Of a stretch of DNA of 64,000 nucleotides, positions 1-8,071 are shown one piece after another. The notes beneath the pieces are model-generated. The model did no database searches. It was given only the letters and a program-made list of their open reading frames with translations, and was not told where the DNA came from. This stretch comes from Neorhizobium huautlense (GTDB lineage Bacteria > Pseudomonadota > Alphaproteobacteria > Rhizobiales > Rhizobiaceae): positions 1-64,000 of the forward strand of contig NZ_PVBM01000010.1 in NCBI RefSeq assembly GCF_002968575.1, written 5' to 3'. The stretch's first letter is position 1, and every line of letters starts with the position of its first letter. The position numbers were made by a program, and so were the translations under genes.

Positions 1-147
1 CTCAACAGTGTCCTCACCATCAAATGGGCCGATCAAATCGGACTACCCAGGCTCGCTTAGCCTCAATCTCTCAAACCGCCCGGTGCGGACCCGCATGCCG
101 GGTGGTGTGGCAGGGGTGCGATTGATTGAATCGCCCCCTATGCCGAT
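1..147 (+). mobile_element. 3' end of a group II intron (domains V-VI), cut by the window edge
   Basis: Positions 75-106 fold like group II domain V: a lower stem with a G78-T103 wobble in a C77-G78-C79 catalytic-triad position, five G-C pairs (79-83 with 98-102), a two-base 3' bulge at 96-97, then TGCG/CGCA closed by a GACC loop. Positions 109-144 fold like domain VI: GGCA/TGCC at the base, a bulged TA at 139-140, and a GGGG-GCGATT upper stem. A140 would be the branch-point adenosine, seven bases before an intron end at about 147 that finishes in AT, which agrees with the usual AY end. The triad is CGC rather than the commoner AGC; both are known. The reverse transcriptase gene and 5' part would lie left of the window. 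No covariance search was run. Confidence 0.62.
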
Positions 148-188
148 TGGCGATTTCCGTCGGCAACGGTGCCGCAACAGCCGGGTTT

Positions 189-1061
189 TCAGTCGCGGTT
201 GATCGGTTTGCGCAGCCGGCCGGCGAGGTCCTGGATGTATTGCCATGCGACTCGCCCGGAACGTCCCCCGCGCGTCGTTGCCCATTCGAGCGCTTGCGCG
301 TGCAATATCTCCCGCTCGAGGCCGAGGTCGAAATGATCCGCATAGCCGTCGATCATCGTCAGATAGTCGTCCTGGCTGCATTTATGGAAGCCGAGCCACA
401 GGCCGAAACGATCGGAGAGCGATACCTTTTCCTCGACCGCCTCGGAAGGATTGATGGCTGTCGACTGTTCGTTCTCTATCATGTTGCGCGGCAACAGGTG
501 GCGGCGGTTTGAGGTCGCGTAGAAGAGCACGTTGTCGGGACGCCCCTCGATTCCGCCATCCAACGCGGCCTTCAGGGACTTGTAGGCTGTGTCGTCGTGG
601 TCGAAGGAAAGATCGTCGCAGAAGATGATGACCCGATGGCCGGAGATTTTGAGAATGTCGAGAAGGTCGGGCAATGATGAAACATCCTCCCGATGCACCT
701 CGACGAGCTTCAGGGGGATGCCCGCCGCCGAGCGAACGTCCTCATGAACAGCCTTAACCAGGGAGGATTTTCCCATCCCGCGTGCGCCCCAGAGCAGCAC
801 GTTGTTGGCCGGAAAACCCTCGGCAAAACGTTGGGTGTTTTCATGCAGGATGTCGCGGACATGATCGACGCCGCGGATCAGCTTTAAGGCAACGCGGTTG
901 GGACGCGCCACCGGCGAAAGGCGCCGGTTGGTCGGCACCCAGACGAAGCAGTCGGCGGCATTCCAGTCGTTGATGGCCGGAGCCGGTCCGGCGAGACGCT
1001 CCAGGGCATCCGCGAGCCTGCGAACTTCAGCCAGGATAAGGGTGTTGATGTCATCGCTCAT
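189..1061 (-). CDS. DUF815-family P-loop ATPase
   Basis: A 290-residue AAA-type ATPase of the DUF815 family. The P-loop GARGMGKSS is at about residues 92-100, and a hydrophobic Walker B strand ending in CDD is at about 143-150. The start at 1061 has GGAGG seven bases upstream on the minus strand; an in-frame ATG 60 bases earlier has no such site. The family is widespread in Proteobacteria and its substrate is not established. The P-loop plus a lid-like C-terminal helical region suggests a chaperone- or clamp-loader-type motor, which is inference. It is divergent from yajC with about 195 bases between them. The gene ends 41 bases from the proposed intron end. Confidence 0.9.
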   Translation of the reverse strand: MSDDINTLILAEVRRLADALERLAGPAPAINDWNAADCFVWVPTNRRLSPVARPNRVALKLIRGVDHVRDILHENTQRFAEGFPANNVLLWGARGMGKSSLVKAVHEDVRSAAGIPLKLVEVHREDVSSLPDLLDILKISGHRVIIFCDDLSFDHDDTAYKSLKAALDGGIEGRPDNVLFYATSNRRHLLPRNMIENEQSTAINPSEAVEEKVSLSDRFGLWLGFHKCSQDDYLTMIDGYADHFDLGLEREILHAQALEWATTRGGRSGRVAWQYIQDLAGRLRKPINRD

Positions 1062-1256
1062 CGTGTTCCTCCGGTCGTTCAGACGGCTTCGATGCTCCGG
1101 TTGCTGCGGTACCATGGCCATTGATGCGTCAAAAGGCTGCGAGTAGTGGATTCAGTACTGTTCACAACCTGTTTCTGTTGCATTCCCGCCCATCACAACT
1201 ATATTCCGGCGGCTTGTAACGGGGGCTTGGGTCTCCGGTAATCTTAGGAGTTCTCG

Positions 1257-1604
1257 ATGTTCATTACCGAAGCATTCGCCCAGGCCGAAGGCGCCGCACC
1301 CGGAGCCTCCGCATTTGGCTCCGGCCTCGAAATGCTGTTCCTTTTCGCCCCTTTGATGGTGGTCTGGTATTTCTTTCTGATCCGCCCGCAGCGGACAGCT
1401 CAGAAGAAGCGCCAGGAGACGCTGTCGGCGATCCGCCGCGGTGATCAGGTCGTTCTCGGCGGCGGCATCACTGGCAAGGTGAGCAAGGTCATCGACGATT
1501 CCGAAGTCGAAGTTGAAATTGCCGAAGGCGTGAAGATCCGCGCCATGCGGGCCTATATCGCTGAAGTCCGGGTCAAGGGCGAGCCGGTCAAGACAGAAGC
1601 CTGA
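1257..1604 (+). CDS. yajC: Sec translocase accessory subunit YajC
   Basis: YajC is a small single-span inner membrane protein of the SecDF-YajC complex, which associates with SecYEG during protein export. This 115-residue protein has the usual layout: a short periplasmic N-terminus, one membrane helix at about residues 25-43 (rich in Leu, Phe and Val) followed by the positive RPQR stop, then a cytoplasmic basic and acidic domain with the typical RRGDQVVLGGGITG turn. The start has AGGAG six bases upstream. In related bacteria secD and secF (or a fused secDF) normally follow. Here an intrinsic terminator and a different gene follow instead. Confidence 0.95.
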   Translation: MFITEAFAQAEGAAPGASAFGSGLEMLFLFAPLMVVWYFFLIRPQRTAQKKRQETLSAIRRGDQVVLGGGITGKVSKVIDDSEVEVEIAEGVKIRAMRAYIAEVRVKGEPVKTEA

Positions 1605-1656
1605 TTGAGGCGGGCACGTATCAAACGAGCTTGTAAAAATTGCACGGGCCGGATTG

Positions 1657-1677
1657 TCCGGCCCGAAACTTTTTAAG
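1657..1677 (+). terminator. Intrinsic terminator after yajC
   Basis: A nine-base perfect stem CGGGCCGGA / TCCGGCCCG with a three-base loop is followed by AAACTTTTT. It ends the yajC transcript before the NDUFAF3-like gene, so the two are probably not one simple operon. Confidence 0.75.
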
Positions 1678-1690
1678 GTATGTGCGAACT

Positions 1691-2077
1691 ATGGCGAAAG
1701 GCATCGAAATCCGCGAAGCCCATTTTCCAGGCCGCGCTCCGATCGATGCCTATGGCAACGGCGGCTTCCGTTTTGCTGACATGTCGCATCGCGGCTCCTT
1801 GCTCTGCCTTCCGTCCGGAATCCACGGCTGGGATATGCAGGAAGGCGATCCGCTGACGGTCGAGGCCTTCGCCAGGGTGCTCGCCGAGGCGGAAGGCATC
1901 GAAGTGGTGCTGGTCGGTACGGGTGCGAACTTGAAGCCGCTTCCCGCCAGTTTGAAGGCAGCACTCAAAGCGAAGGGCATCGCTTCCGATCCGATGAGCA
2001 CGGGCGCGGCGGTTCGGACCTTCAATATCATGCTGGCCGAATCGCGGGCCGTGGCGGCTGCCCTGATTGCGATCTGA
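1691..2077 (+). CDS. Mth938-like (DUF498) protein, NDUFAF3 family
   Basis: A 128-residue protein of the Mth938/DUF498 fold, the family that includes the mitochondrial complex I assembly factor NDUFAF3. Visible family features are the AYGNGGFRF segment near residue 18, a GIHGW strand, and LVGTGAN followed by a helix and a MSTGAAVRTFN segment near the C-terminus. The start at 1691 is chosen over an in-frame upstream start because the upstream extension runs through the terminator hairpin. The stop is one base before the next ATG, so it is probably translated together with the NDUFAF6-like gene. A role in respiratory complex assembly is inferred from family members only. Confidence 0.82.
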   Translation: MAKGIEIREAHFPGRAPIDAYGNGGFRFADMSHRGSLLCLPSGIHGWDMQEGDPLTVEAFARVLAEAEGIEVVLVGTGANLKPLPASLKAALKAKGIASDPMSTGAAVRTFNIMLAESRAVAAALIAI

Positions 2078-2078
2078 T

Positions 2079-2933
2079 ATGAACGATTCCCCAAAAGAAA
2101 CCCGCGATCTGTGTCTATCGATACTGAGGGAAACGGACCGTGACCGTTACCTTGCCTGCCTTCTCTCGCCAGTGGACAAGCGCGGTGCGCTTGCCGCGCT
2201 CTATGCCTTCAACGCCGAGATTGCCCGCGTGCGCGACGTGGTGCGCGAACCGCTGCCCGGCGAAATCCGCCTGCAATGGTGGCGTGATCTCTTGGAAGGC
2301 AATGCGCATGGCGACAGCGGCGGTAATCCCATCGCCGCCGGCCTGATCACGGCCATAGAGACGTATCGCCTGCCCCGGCAGACGCTCATAGACATGGTCG
2401 AGGCGCGGATATTCGACCTCTATGACGATCCGATCGTCGACCGGAACGCGCTGGAAGGCTATGCGGGAGAGACAGCCTCTGCGCTGATCCAGCTTGCTAG
2501 TCTGATCCTCTCGGCCAACGATGCCACCCAATCCGCCGATGCGGCCGGTCATGCCGGCGTAGCGCAGGCGATCGCAGGCTTCCTGCTGCTCTTGCCGGTG
2601 CACCGACATCGCCATCAGCTCTATCTGCCGGTCGACATTTTGGCTGCCACCGGGCTCGACCGAGATACATTCCTGAGCGGTGAGGACAAGACACGCATAT
2701 CCGCCGCCATCGATGCCTTCGCCGGCCTTGGCCTCGAGCATCTCGCCAAGGCCCGGAAAGCCGGGCCGATTCCCGCCTCCGTCTTCCCGGCCTTCCTGCC
2801 GGTAGCGCTAGCTGAACCGGTCCTGCGCGGCGCGGCTCGGGCGGGCGTCGCTGCGCTCGATATTTCCCTGCAATCGCCGCAATGGCGGCGTCAACTCAGG
2901 CTGCTGAAGGCGGGCATCACCCGCCGGTTTTGA
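2079..2933 (+). CDS. Squalene/phytoene synthase-fold protein, NDUFAF6 type
   Basis: A 284-residue all-helical protein of the trans-isoprenyl diphosphate synthase superfamily. The first region reads AFNAEIARVRDVV and the second QLYLPVDIL, so both positions that carry Asp-rich metal-binding motifs in true phytoene or squalene synthases lack them. This agrees with the non-catalytic branch that includes NDUFAF6, a mitochondrial complex I assembly factor. It sits one base after the NDUFAF3-like gene, a pairing that supports a shared complex I role rather than carotenoid synthesis. No other carotenoid or hopanoid gene is in the window. Automatic annotation would probably call it phytoene synthase; I consider that misleading. 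Confidence 0.8.
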   Translation: MNDSPKETRDLCLSILRETDRDRYLACLLSPVDKRGALAALYAFNAEIARVRDVVREPLPGEIRLQWWRDLLEGNAHGDSGGNPIAAGLITAIETYRLPRQTLIDMVEARIFDLYDDPIVDRNALEGYAGETASALIQLASLILSANDATQSADAAGHAGVAQAIAGFLLLLPVHRHRHQLYLPVDILAATGLDRDTFLSGEDKTRISAAIDAFAGLGLEHLAKARKAGPIPASVFPAFLPVALAEPVLRGAARAGVAALDISLQSPQWRRQLRLLKAGITRRF

Positions 2934-3008
2934 TCGACGCTAAATTCGCACAAGGCTCGTCATTTAAAGCGACCAGGGCATAGGCCGGCGCATCAAAGGA
3001 GAAGCGGC

Positions 3009-3515
3009 GTGAGTCCCGTCATTGTCTGGTTGATCATCTTTGCGCTTCTGATGGCGCTCGCCTATTACGTGACCCGATTGATCGGCAAGGACCAGGAGGG
3101 AAGCCGTCACGATACCGGTCTCGCCATTCTGGAATTCGGTCGCGCCTTCCCCAATGAAGCAATCCGCAGCCTGCATGTCACCGCGGACGCGGGCGCAATC
3201 TTTGTCCGGCTCTACGGCAGCAAAGCTGGTTTCATGCGCAGTCGCGGCAACCACTACGCCTGCCACCTGATTGCTCCGGGCCGGGTGCGGATCTTCCCTC
3301 TGCCGAACGCGAAAGGATTCAGCGCCGAATTCCTCGACGCGCCGACCCAGAACGGCACCTTCGTCTTCTCGACGGAAAAGGAAGCCGCTGAAGTCTCGCT
3401 CTGGCTGCTCGACAACTATGTCAACATCCCCGGCCTTGGGGCCGGGGAAACGGTGGAAGCGCCAGCCGATCCGGACGCGTCCGGAGACGGCATCAGTCCC
3501 GACCGAGCCAAATAG
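3009..3515 (+). CDS. Conserved membrane-anchored protein of unknown function
   Basis: A 168-residue protein starting at GTG, with AAAGGAG six bases upstream. It has one N-terminal membrane helix (about residues 3-23) followed by a soluble domain with alternating hydrophobic strands and an acidic, proline-rich C-terminus. I do not recognise a named family. It lies downstream of the NDUFAF6-like gene on the same strand with a 75-base gap. Its 3' end overlaps the convergent trmFO gene by 23 bases. Tail-out membrane anchoring is inferred from the single hydrophobic segment. Confidence 0.75.
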   Translation: MSPVIVWLIIFALLMALAYYVTRLIGKDQEGSRHDTGLAILEFGRAFPNEAIRSLHVTADAGAIFVRLYGSKAGFMRSRGNHYACHLIAPGRVRIFPLPNAKGFSAEFLDAPTQNGTFVFSTEKEAAEVSLWLLDNYVNIPGLGAGETVEAPADPDASGDGISPDRAK

Positions 3516-4902
3516 AGCAGTCCTGCAGCGCCCGCGCCGCCAGCAACTGCCGTTTCATGACCGTCTTGTCCTTGCCGCGAAAACGCTTGACGCCTTCAGG
3601 CTTGACGATCGAGCCAGGCTCCAACTCCGGAAACAGTCCGAAATTGACGTTCATCGGCTGGAAGGAGCGTTTTCCCGGCTCGTCTTCCGAAACGAGATGG
3701 CCGCCGGTGATATGACCGAGCAGCGAACCGAAGGCGGTCGTTGCCGGCGGGGCGACCAGTGCTTCGCCCTTCCGTTCCGCGGCGGCGAAGCGGCCGGCCA
3801 ATAGGCCGATCGCAGCACTTTCCACATAGCCCTCGCAACCGGTGATCTGACCCGCGAAACGCAGACCGGGCCGACTTTTCAGCGTCAGCGTCCTGTCCAG
3901 GAGGACCGGTGAGTGGATATAGGTATTGCGGTGCAGGCCCCCGAGGCGCGCAAATTCCGCATTCTGCAGCCCCGGGATCATCCGGAAGATCTCCGCCTGC
4001 GCGCCGTATTTGAGCTTCGTCTGGAAGCCCACCATGTTATAGAGCGTGCCGAGCGCATTGTCCTGCCGAAGCTGCACGACCGCATAGGCCTTGACAGTCG
4101 GATTGTGGGCATTGGTCAGCCCCATCGGCTTCATCGGTCCGTGGCGCAACGTTTCACGGCCGCGCTCCGCCATCACCTCGATCGGCAGGCAGCCGTCGAA
4201 ATAGGGCGTACCTTCCCATTCCTTGAAACCGACCGTATCGCCGGCGATGAGGGCGTCGACGAAGGCGTTGTACTGCGCTTCATCCAACGGGCAGTTGATA
4301 TAGTCCTTGCCGGTACCGCCAGGGCCGACTTTATCGTAACGCGACTGATACCAGCAGATGTCCATGTCGATCGAATCGCGATGCACGATCGGGGCGATGG
4401 CGTCAAAAAAGGCGAGCGAATCTTCACCCGTCTCCGCCTGAATGGCCGCGGCGAGCGCCGGCGAGGTGAGGGGGCCGGTGGCGATGATCGCCAGATCCCA
4501 TTCCTTGGGCGGCAGACCCTGGATCTCCTCGCGCACCACGGTAATCAGCGGGTGCTTTTCGATCGCCTCGGTAACCGCCTCGGAAAAGCCGTCGCGGTCG
4601 ACGGCGAGCGCGCCGCCGGCAGGTACTTGGTTCCTGTCAGCCGAGGCGATGATCAGGGAATTGGCAAGCCGCATTTCCGCGTGGATGACGCCGACCGCGT
4701 TGGCCGTCGCATCGTCGGAGCGGAAGGAATTCGAGCATACCAGTTCGGCCAGACCATCGGTCTTATGGGCGTCGGTGCCGCGCACGCCGCGCATTTCATG
4801 GAGAATCACCGGAACGCCGGCCTGGGCGATCTGCCAGGAGGCTTCCGATCCGGCGAGACCGCCGCCGATGACATGGATGGGGAAGAGGGAGCTATTCGTC
4901 AT
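3493..4902 (-). CDS. trmFO: tRNA (uracil-54-C5) methyltransferase, folate/FAD type
   Basis: TrmFO makes ribothymidine at position 54 of the tRNA T-loop, using methylene-tetrahydrofolate and FADH2. The 469-residue protein starts with a dinucleotide-binding GGGLAGSEA at residues 13-21, has the family segment [12 protein letters not shown] carrying the conserved cysteine, and continues with [10 protein letters not shown] near the C-terminus, all typical of the GidA-related TrmFO group. Start 4902 gives the usual N-terminus just before the FAD motif; a longer in-frame start adds ten unconserved residues. It ends inside the convergent upstream gene and is preceded on its own side by a terminator hairpin. 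Confidence 0.95.
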   Translation of the reverse strand: MTNSSLFPIHVIGGGLAGSEASWQIAQAGVPVILHEMRGVRGTDAHKTDGLAELVCSNSFRSDDATANAVGVIHAEMRLANSLIIASADRNQVPAGGALAVDRDGFSEAVTEAIEKHPLITVVREEIQGLPPKEWDLAIIATGPLTSPALAAAIQAETGEDSLAFFDAIAPIVHRDSIDMDICWYQSRYDKVGPGGTGKDYINCPLDEAQYNAFVDALIAGDTVGFKEWEGTPYFDGCLPIEVMAERGRETLRHGPMKPMGLTNAHNPTVKAYAVVQLRQDNALGTLYNMVGFQTKLKYGAQAEIFRMIPGLQNAEFARLGGLHRNTYIHSPVLLDRTLTLKSRPGLRFAGQITGCEGYVESAAIGLLAGRFAAAERKGEALVAPPATTAFGSLLGHITGGHLVSEDEPGKRSFQPMNVNFGLFPELEPGSIVKPEGVKRFRGKDKTVMKRQLLAARALQDCSIWLGRD

Positions 4903-4959
4903 GACCGGCTCATTATCACGCCGTTCGTCCAACCCAAATCAAAAATGGGCCGGAATCAA

Positions 4960-4983
4960 AAAGGCACCCGATCAGGTGCCTTT
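4960..4983. terminator. Symmetrical hairpin terminator between trmFO and DUF1127 gene
   Basis: A nine-base perfect stem AAAGGCACC / GGTGCCTTT with a six-base loop. A and T ends on both sides make it usable in either direction. On the minus strand it lies downstream of the DUF1127 gene that ends at 5070 and upstream of trmFO, so it most likely ends the DUF1127 transcript. Confidence 0.75.
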
Positions 4984-5069
4984 GATACGTCCTTGGATGT
5001 GCTTGCCTGGCCTGCCGTTGGCTTGTCGCCGCTGCGGCGTCGCGCGGCGCAATCCACCAGCTGGGCGGA

Positions 5070-5213
5070 TTAGCGGAAGGAGCGCGATGCGATGTTACGG
5101 ATATCGTAACGGGTCAGACCGATGTCGTTGAGCGCCTGGTTGGAAAGATTGCCAAGCTCGTTCATCGTGCGGCGGTAGCTGATCCAGTTCTTAGCGATGC
5201 GGATCGGGTTCAT
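5070..5213 (-). CDS. DUF1127 mini-protein (47 aa)
   Basis: A 47-residue basic protein: an N-terminal helix with NWISYRRTMNELG, then LSNQALNDIGLTRYDIR, the signature of the DUF1127 (YjiS-like) family. DUF1127 proteins are abundant in alphaproteobacteria. In Agrobacterium and Rhodobacter, members affect small-RNA turnover and phosphate or stress physiology, so RNA-related action is possible here but not shown. The start has GAGGAA seven bases upstream. A promoter with -10 TATAAG (5267-5272, minus strand) and -35 at 5291-5296 precedes it; the -35 lies inside a TGC-N3-GCA motif. It resembles the next DUF1127 gene closely enough to be a diverged paralogue. Confidence 0.9.
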   Translation of the reverse strand: MNPIRIAKNWISYRRTMNELGNLSNQALNDIGLTRYDIRNIASRSFR

Positions 5214-5266
5214 GGTCGTTTCCTCAAGATTTGTCCTGATGCTCTGTCGTCATCAGCGATGTCAGT

Positions 5267-5300
5267 CTTATACAACCGCATAATAAAAAAGTGCAGTGCA
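5267..5300 (-). promoter_or_regulatory. DUF1127 promoter with TGC-N3-GCA element over the -35
   Basis: On the minus strand, CTGCAC (5291-5296) and TATAAG (5267-5272) are 18 bases apart. The motif TGCACTGCA covers the -35, so a protein bound there would block RNA polymerase. The motif core is shared with the elements at 5676, 6070, 23376 and 57384. Confidence 0.5.
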
Positions 5301-5397
5301 AAAAATATGCGACTGCCATGCAAATGTGCAGGAGGTTGGTGAATTTTAGGGCTGAGCCTGAAAAACCGGCACGGATGCAAAGTGAAGGCACAAAAAG

Positions 5398-5426
5398 AAA
5401 AGCGCCTCCCAGAGGGAAGCGCTTTT
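5398..5426. terminator. Terminator after the second DUF1127 gene
   Basis: Stem AAAAGCGC / GCGCTTTT with an inner TCCC/GGGA stem and an AGA loop. It lies 29 bases beyond the stop of the minus-strand DUF1127 gene and has a T-run on that strand. Confidence 0.8.
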
Positions 5427-5454
5427 GAAAGTCATCAATACGGTCGTGATCGGC

Positions 5455-5601
5455 TTAGAAGCCGACTGCGGTCCGTGCAACGCGGCGGATGTCTGCGCGG
5501 CCGATGCCGAGGTCGTTGAGTTCGCGGTCGCTCATGCGGCCGAGTTCGTTGACGGTTTCGCGATACTTGCGCCAGCTGCTGAGTTTCTGTGCGATGTTCA
5601 T
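5455..5601 (-). CDS. DUF1127 mini-protein (48 aa)
   Basis: A 48-residue protein with the DUF1127 signature MSDRELNDLGIGRADIRR, preceded by a WRKYRETVNELGR helix. It shares the NELG and LNDIG/LNDLG cores with the paralogue at 5070-5213. The start at 5601 has AAAGGG six bases upstream; a longer in-frame start is unsupported. An upstream promoter has -10 AATATA/TATATT around 5668-5673, and a TTGCGTCGCAA palindrome at 5676-5686 lies between -10 and -35. Confidence 0.92.
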   Translation of the reverse strand: MNIAQKLSSWRKYRETVNELGRMSDRELNDLGIGRADIRRVARTAVGF

Positions 5602-5667
5602 GGTCGTGTCCCTTTCAAGGCCCTTGCCAGCAGCCCCTTCGGCGCTGCCTTCAATCTCATGACCGCT

Positions 5668-5696
5668 AATATATGTTGCGTCGCAAAAAGTAACAG
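5668..5696 (-). promoter_or_regulatory. Promoter with TTGCG-T-CGCAA operator-like palindrome
   Basis: On the minus strand, CTGTTA and TATATT are 17 bases apart. The spacer holds the perfect palindrome TTGCGACGCAA (5676-5686), a variant of the TGC-N3-GCA element seen at the other DUF1127 gene and before the phasin gene. Its position in the spacer suggests a repressor site. Confidence 0.45.
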
Positions 5697-5816
5697 CGCC
5701 TATTCGGTATGCCACCTATGCAATTGGCGCATTACGAAACGATTAACCATGATGATGACTGGGTAAACAATGGGCATTTTTGCATGCCCATCGGGGAAAT
5801 CCTCCTTTTGCGGCGC

Positions 5817-5940
5817 AAAAAAATAACGCCCACCGGGGGAGGAGGTCCGGTGGGCGTCATTTGTAACGACCGGCGATTTGGGAGGAGGAGGATCGCCAGT
5901 CCCATCGGGCTTACGCTGGGAGGAGGAGTGCGTCGCCCGA
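5817..5940 (-). ncRNA. Anti-Shine-Dalgarno sRNA, αr14 / NfeR1 type
   Basis: The minus strand encodes a compact RNA of about 124 bases with three hairpins. Each hairpin shows CCTCCTCCC (plus-strand GGGAGGAGG at 5918-5926, 5880-5888 and 5837-5845) in its loop. The third has a nine-base perfect stem (5828-5836 with 5847-5855) followed by seven T residues, so it doubles as the terminator. This architecture is that of the αr14 family, whose Sinorhizobium member NfeR1 uses the loops to pair with ribosome-binding sites of many mRNAs and affects osmoadaptation and nodulation. The 5' end is inferred from the outer stem of hairpin 1 and the known length of the family. An inverted repeat CGGGAT-CAA-ATCCCG lies just upstream (5951-5965). 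Confidence 0.88.
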
Positions 5941-6069
5941 ATTTTCATCGCGGGATCAAATCCCGAGGGCACTTCATTTCTGAACGGGTGCCAGACCGTT
6001 CGAACCGGAGAGATCAGGAAAATGTTCCAATCAATCGCCGTATCTCCATATTACGAAGCCACACGCTCA

Positions 6070-6081
6070 TTGTGCAGTGCA
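6070..6081. promoter_or_regulatory. TGC-N3-GCA element (PhaR-like site)
   Basis: TTGTGCAGTGCA, the reverse complement of TGCACTGCACAA. It has the same core as the sites at the phasin and sthA promoters. It lies about 130 bases upstream of the sRNA 5' end and about 180 bases before the tRNA-Leu promoter, so its target is unclear. Confidence 0.35.
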
Positions 6082-6250
6082 ATATGGGAATGGATGACAT
6101 GCAATTCATGCATGCCTTCTTCCTAGTTGGTCCCAATATACACATTAGAATTTAATAAAAAGTTAAGCATCCTTGGCGGCAGGATTGCAGGGCCCGGCAG
6201 GCGGGTTTTTCGGGCTTTTGCGGAAGTGCCAAAAAACCGTCATTTTCCCT

Positions 6251-6278
6251 TTGCGTGTGCTGAAACGGGTGATATAGA
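6251..6278 (+). promoter_or_regulatory. tRNA-Leu promoter
   Basis: TTGCGT and TATAGA are separated by 16 bases, about 54 bases before the tRNA. This matches the relaxed -35 and TATA-like -10 of rhizobial sigma-70 promoters. Confidence 0.45.
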
Positions 6279-6331
6279 GACGCGCGCTCCGGAAGGCCTC
6301 AGGCCACGAGGATTTTCGACGCGGTTGGGGC

Positions 6332-6416
<85 letters not shown>

Positions 6417-6560
6417 GCACCGCCAGGAGTGCGGTCGGGTCAGGAATGGCCGAAGACAAGCGCTCCACGAAGCTGCGGCTGGTCTCTTTGAAGTTCCGGC
6501 GATGTGCTCACTGAAACAATGGCTGTCTGGGCACCGCCGCCACGATATGAAGGTTTAAAA

Positions 6561-8051
6561 ATGCAGGTTACCGAAACGCTCGCTGAAGGGCTGAAGCGCG
6601 AAATCAAGGTCGTTATCCCGAAGAAGGATATGGAGGCCGAACTGAACGTTCGCCTCGCCGACGCCAAGGACAAGGTCCGCATCAACGGTTTCCGTCCGGG
6701 CAAGGTGCCCGTTGCACATCTCAAGAAGATGTACGGCAAGTCGATCATGGCCGACCTCGTCAACGAGATTGTCCGTGAACGCCCGACCAAGATCCTGTCC
6801 GAGCGCGGCGAAAAGTCGGCGACGCAGCCGTCGGTCGCCATGACCGAGGACGAAGCTGAAGCCGAAAAGATCCTGAATGCTCAGGCCGATTTCGAATTCA
6901 CGCTCTCCTATGAAGTCATTCCGCCGATCGAGCTGAAGCCGACCAGCGGCCTGTCCGTCGTTCGCGAAGTGGTGGAGGTCACCGAAGAGGAAGTCACCGA
7001 GCAGATCGAAAAGATCGCCGAAAGCGCGCGCACGTTTGAGACGAAGAAGGGCAAGGCCGCCAATGGCGACCGCGTCACCATGAACTATCTCGGCAAGGTC
7101 GACGGCGAAGCCTTTGATGGCGGCGCTGCCGAGGACGCTGAACTGGTTCTCGGTTCGGGCCGTTTCATTCCCGGCTTCGAAGACCAGCTGATCGGTGTCA
7201 AGGCCGGCGACGAAAAGCAGATCTCCGTGACCTTCCCGGCTGACTATCCGGCCGCCAATCTGGCCGGCAAGGAAGCCACCTTCGATATCACCGTGAAGGA
7301 AGTCGCCGCTCCGGCCGCGATCGAAATCAACGATGAGCTTGCCTCCAAGCTCGGCATCGAATCCGTCGACCGTCTCAAGGAGATCGTCCGCGGCCAGATC
7401 GAAAGCCAGTACGGCAGCGTTACCCGCCAGAAGGTGAAGCGCCAGATTCTCGACCAGCTCGATGAACTCTATAAGTTCGACACCCCGCAGGGCCTCGTCG
7501 ACGCCGAATTCGAAAACATCTGGCGTCAGATCAACGCCGATCTTCAGCAGTCGGGCAAGACCTTCGAGGATGAAGACACCACCGAGGAAGATGCGCGCGT
7601 CGAATACCGCAAGCTCGCAGAGCGTCGCGTTCGCCTCGGTCTCGTTCTTTCCGAAATCGGCGAAAAGGCCGGCGTCGAAGTAACCGAAGAAGAGATGCAG
7701 CGTGCCCTTTACGCTCAGCTTCAGCAGTTCCCGGGCCAGCAGAAGGAAATCCTCGATTTCTTCCGCAACACCCCCGGCGCTTCCGCTTCGCTCCGCGCTC
7801 CTATCTTCGAAGAGAAGGTCGTGGACAAGCTGCTTTCTGAAATCAAGGTCACCGACAAGACCGTGACGAAGGAAGAGCTGATGGCCGAAGACGAGGCCGA
7901 ATCTGCTGAAAAGCCGGCCAAGAAGAAGGCCGCTCCGAAGAAGGCTGCCGCCAAGGCCGAGGCTGCTGATGCTGCCGAAGGCGAAGAAGCTGCCGCTCCG
8001 AAGAAGAAGGCTGCTCCGAAGAAGAAGGCTGCTGAGGACAGCGCCGAATAA
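6561..8051 (+). CDS. tig: Trigger factor, ribosome-bound chaperone and prolyl isomerase
   Basis: Trigger factor binds near the ribosomal exit tunnel and shields nascent chains. The 496-residue protein has the ribosome-binding N-terminal domain with the [14 protein letters not shown] loop (about residues 44-57), the FKBP-type domain starting near [14 protein letters not shown] (about 168-181), and the helical C-terminal chaperone arms. It is about 60 residues longer than the E. coli protein because of a low-complexity Lys/Ala/Glu tail with repeated APKK units over about the last 50 residues. The start at 6561 has AAGGT seven bases upstream and gives the family MQVTET-like N-terminus. A strong terminator follows. 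Confidence 0.97.
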   Translation: MQVTETLAEGLKREIKVVIPKKDMEAELNVRLADAKDKVRINGFRPGKVPVAHLKKMYGKSIMADLVNEIVRERPTKILSERGEKSATQPSVAMTEDEAEAEKILNAQADFEFTLSYEVIPPIELKPTSGLSVVREVVEVTEEEVTEQIEKIAESARTFETKKGKAANGDRVTMNYLGKVDGEAFDGGAAEDAELVLGSGRFIPGFEDQLIGVKAGDEKQISVTFPADYPAANLAGKEATFDITVKEVAAPAAIEINDELASKLGIESVDRLKEIVRGQIESQYGSVTRQKVKRQILDQLDELYKFDTPQGLVDAEFENIWRQINADLQQSGKTFEDEDTTEEDARVEYRKLAERRVRLGLVLSEIGEKAGVEVTEEEMQRALYAQLQQFPGQQKEILDFFRNTPGASASLRAPIFEEKVVDKLLSEIKVTDKTVTKEELMAEDEAESAEKPAKKKAAPKKAAAKAEAADAAEGEEAAAPKKKAAPKKKAAEDSAE

Positions 8052-8071
8052 GCTTCGCATTGAATCTGTAG

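Larger units (their letters stand above)
5941..6331. other. Intergenic region between sRNA and tRNA-Leu
   Basis: No protein gene is supported. It holds the promoter side of the sRNA (minus strand), the TGC-N3-GCA element at 6070-6081, and the tRNA-Leu promoter near 6250-6278. The ORFs across it lack ribosome sites and conserved content. Confidence 0.6.

Noticed and set aside
3913..5073. 386-codon plus-strand ORF over trmFO
   Set aside because: Antisense to trmFO, no motif.
5709..6155. Plus-strand ORFs across the sRNA
   Set aside because: The conserved structure is on the minus strand; the translated sequence is Gly-rich from the GGGAGGAGG repeats.
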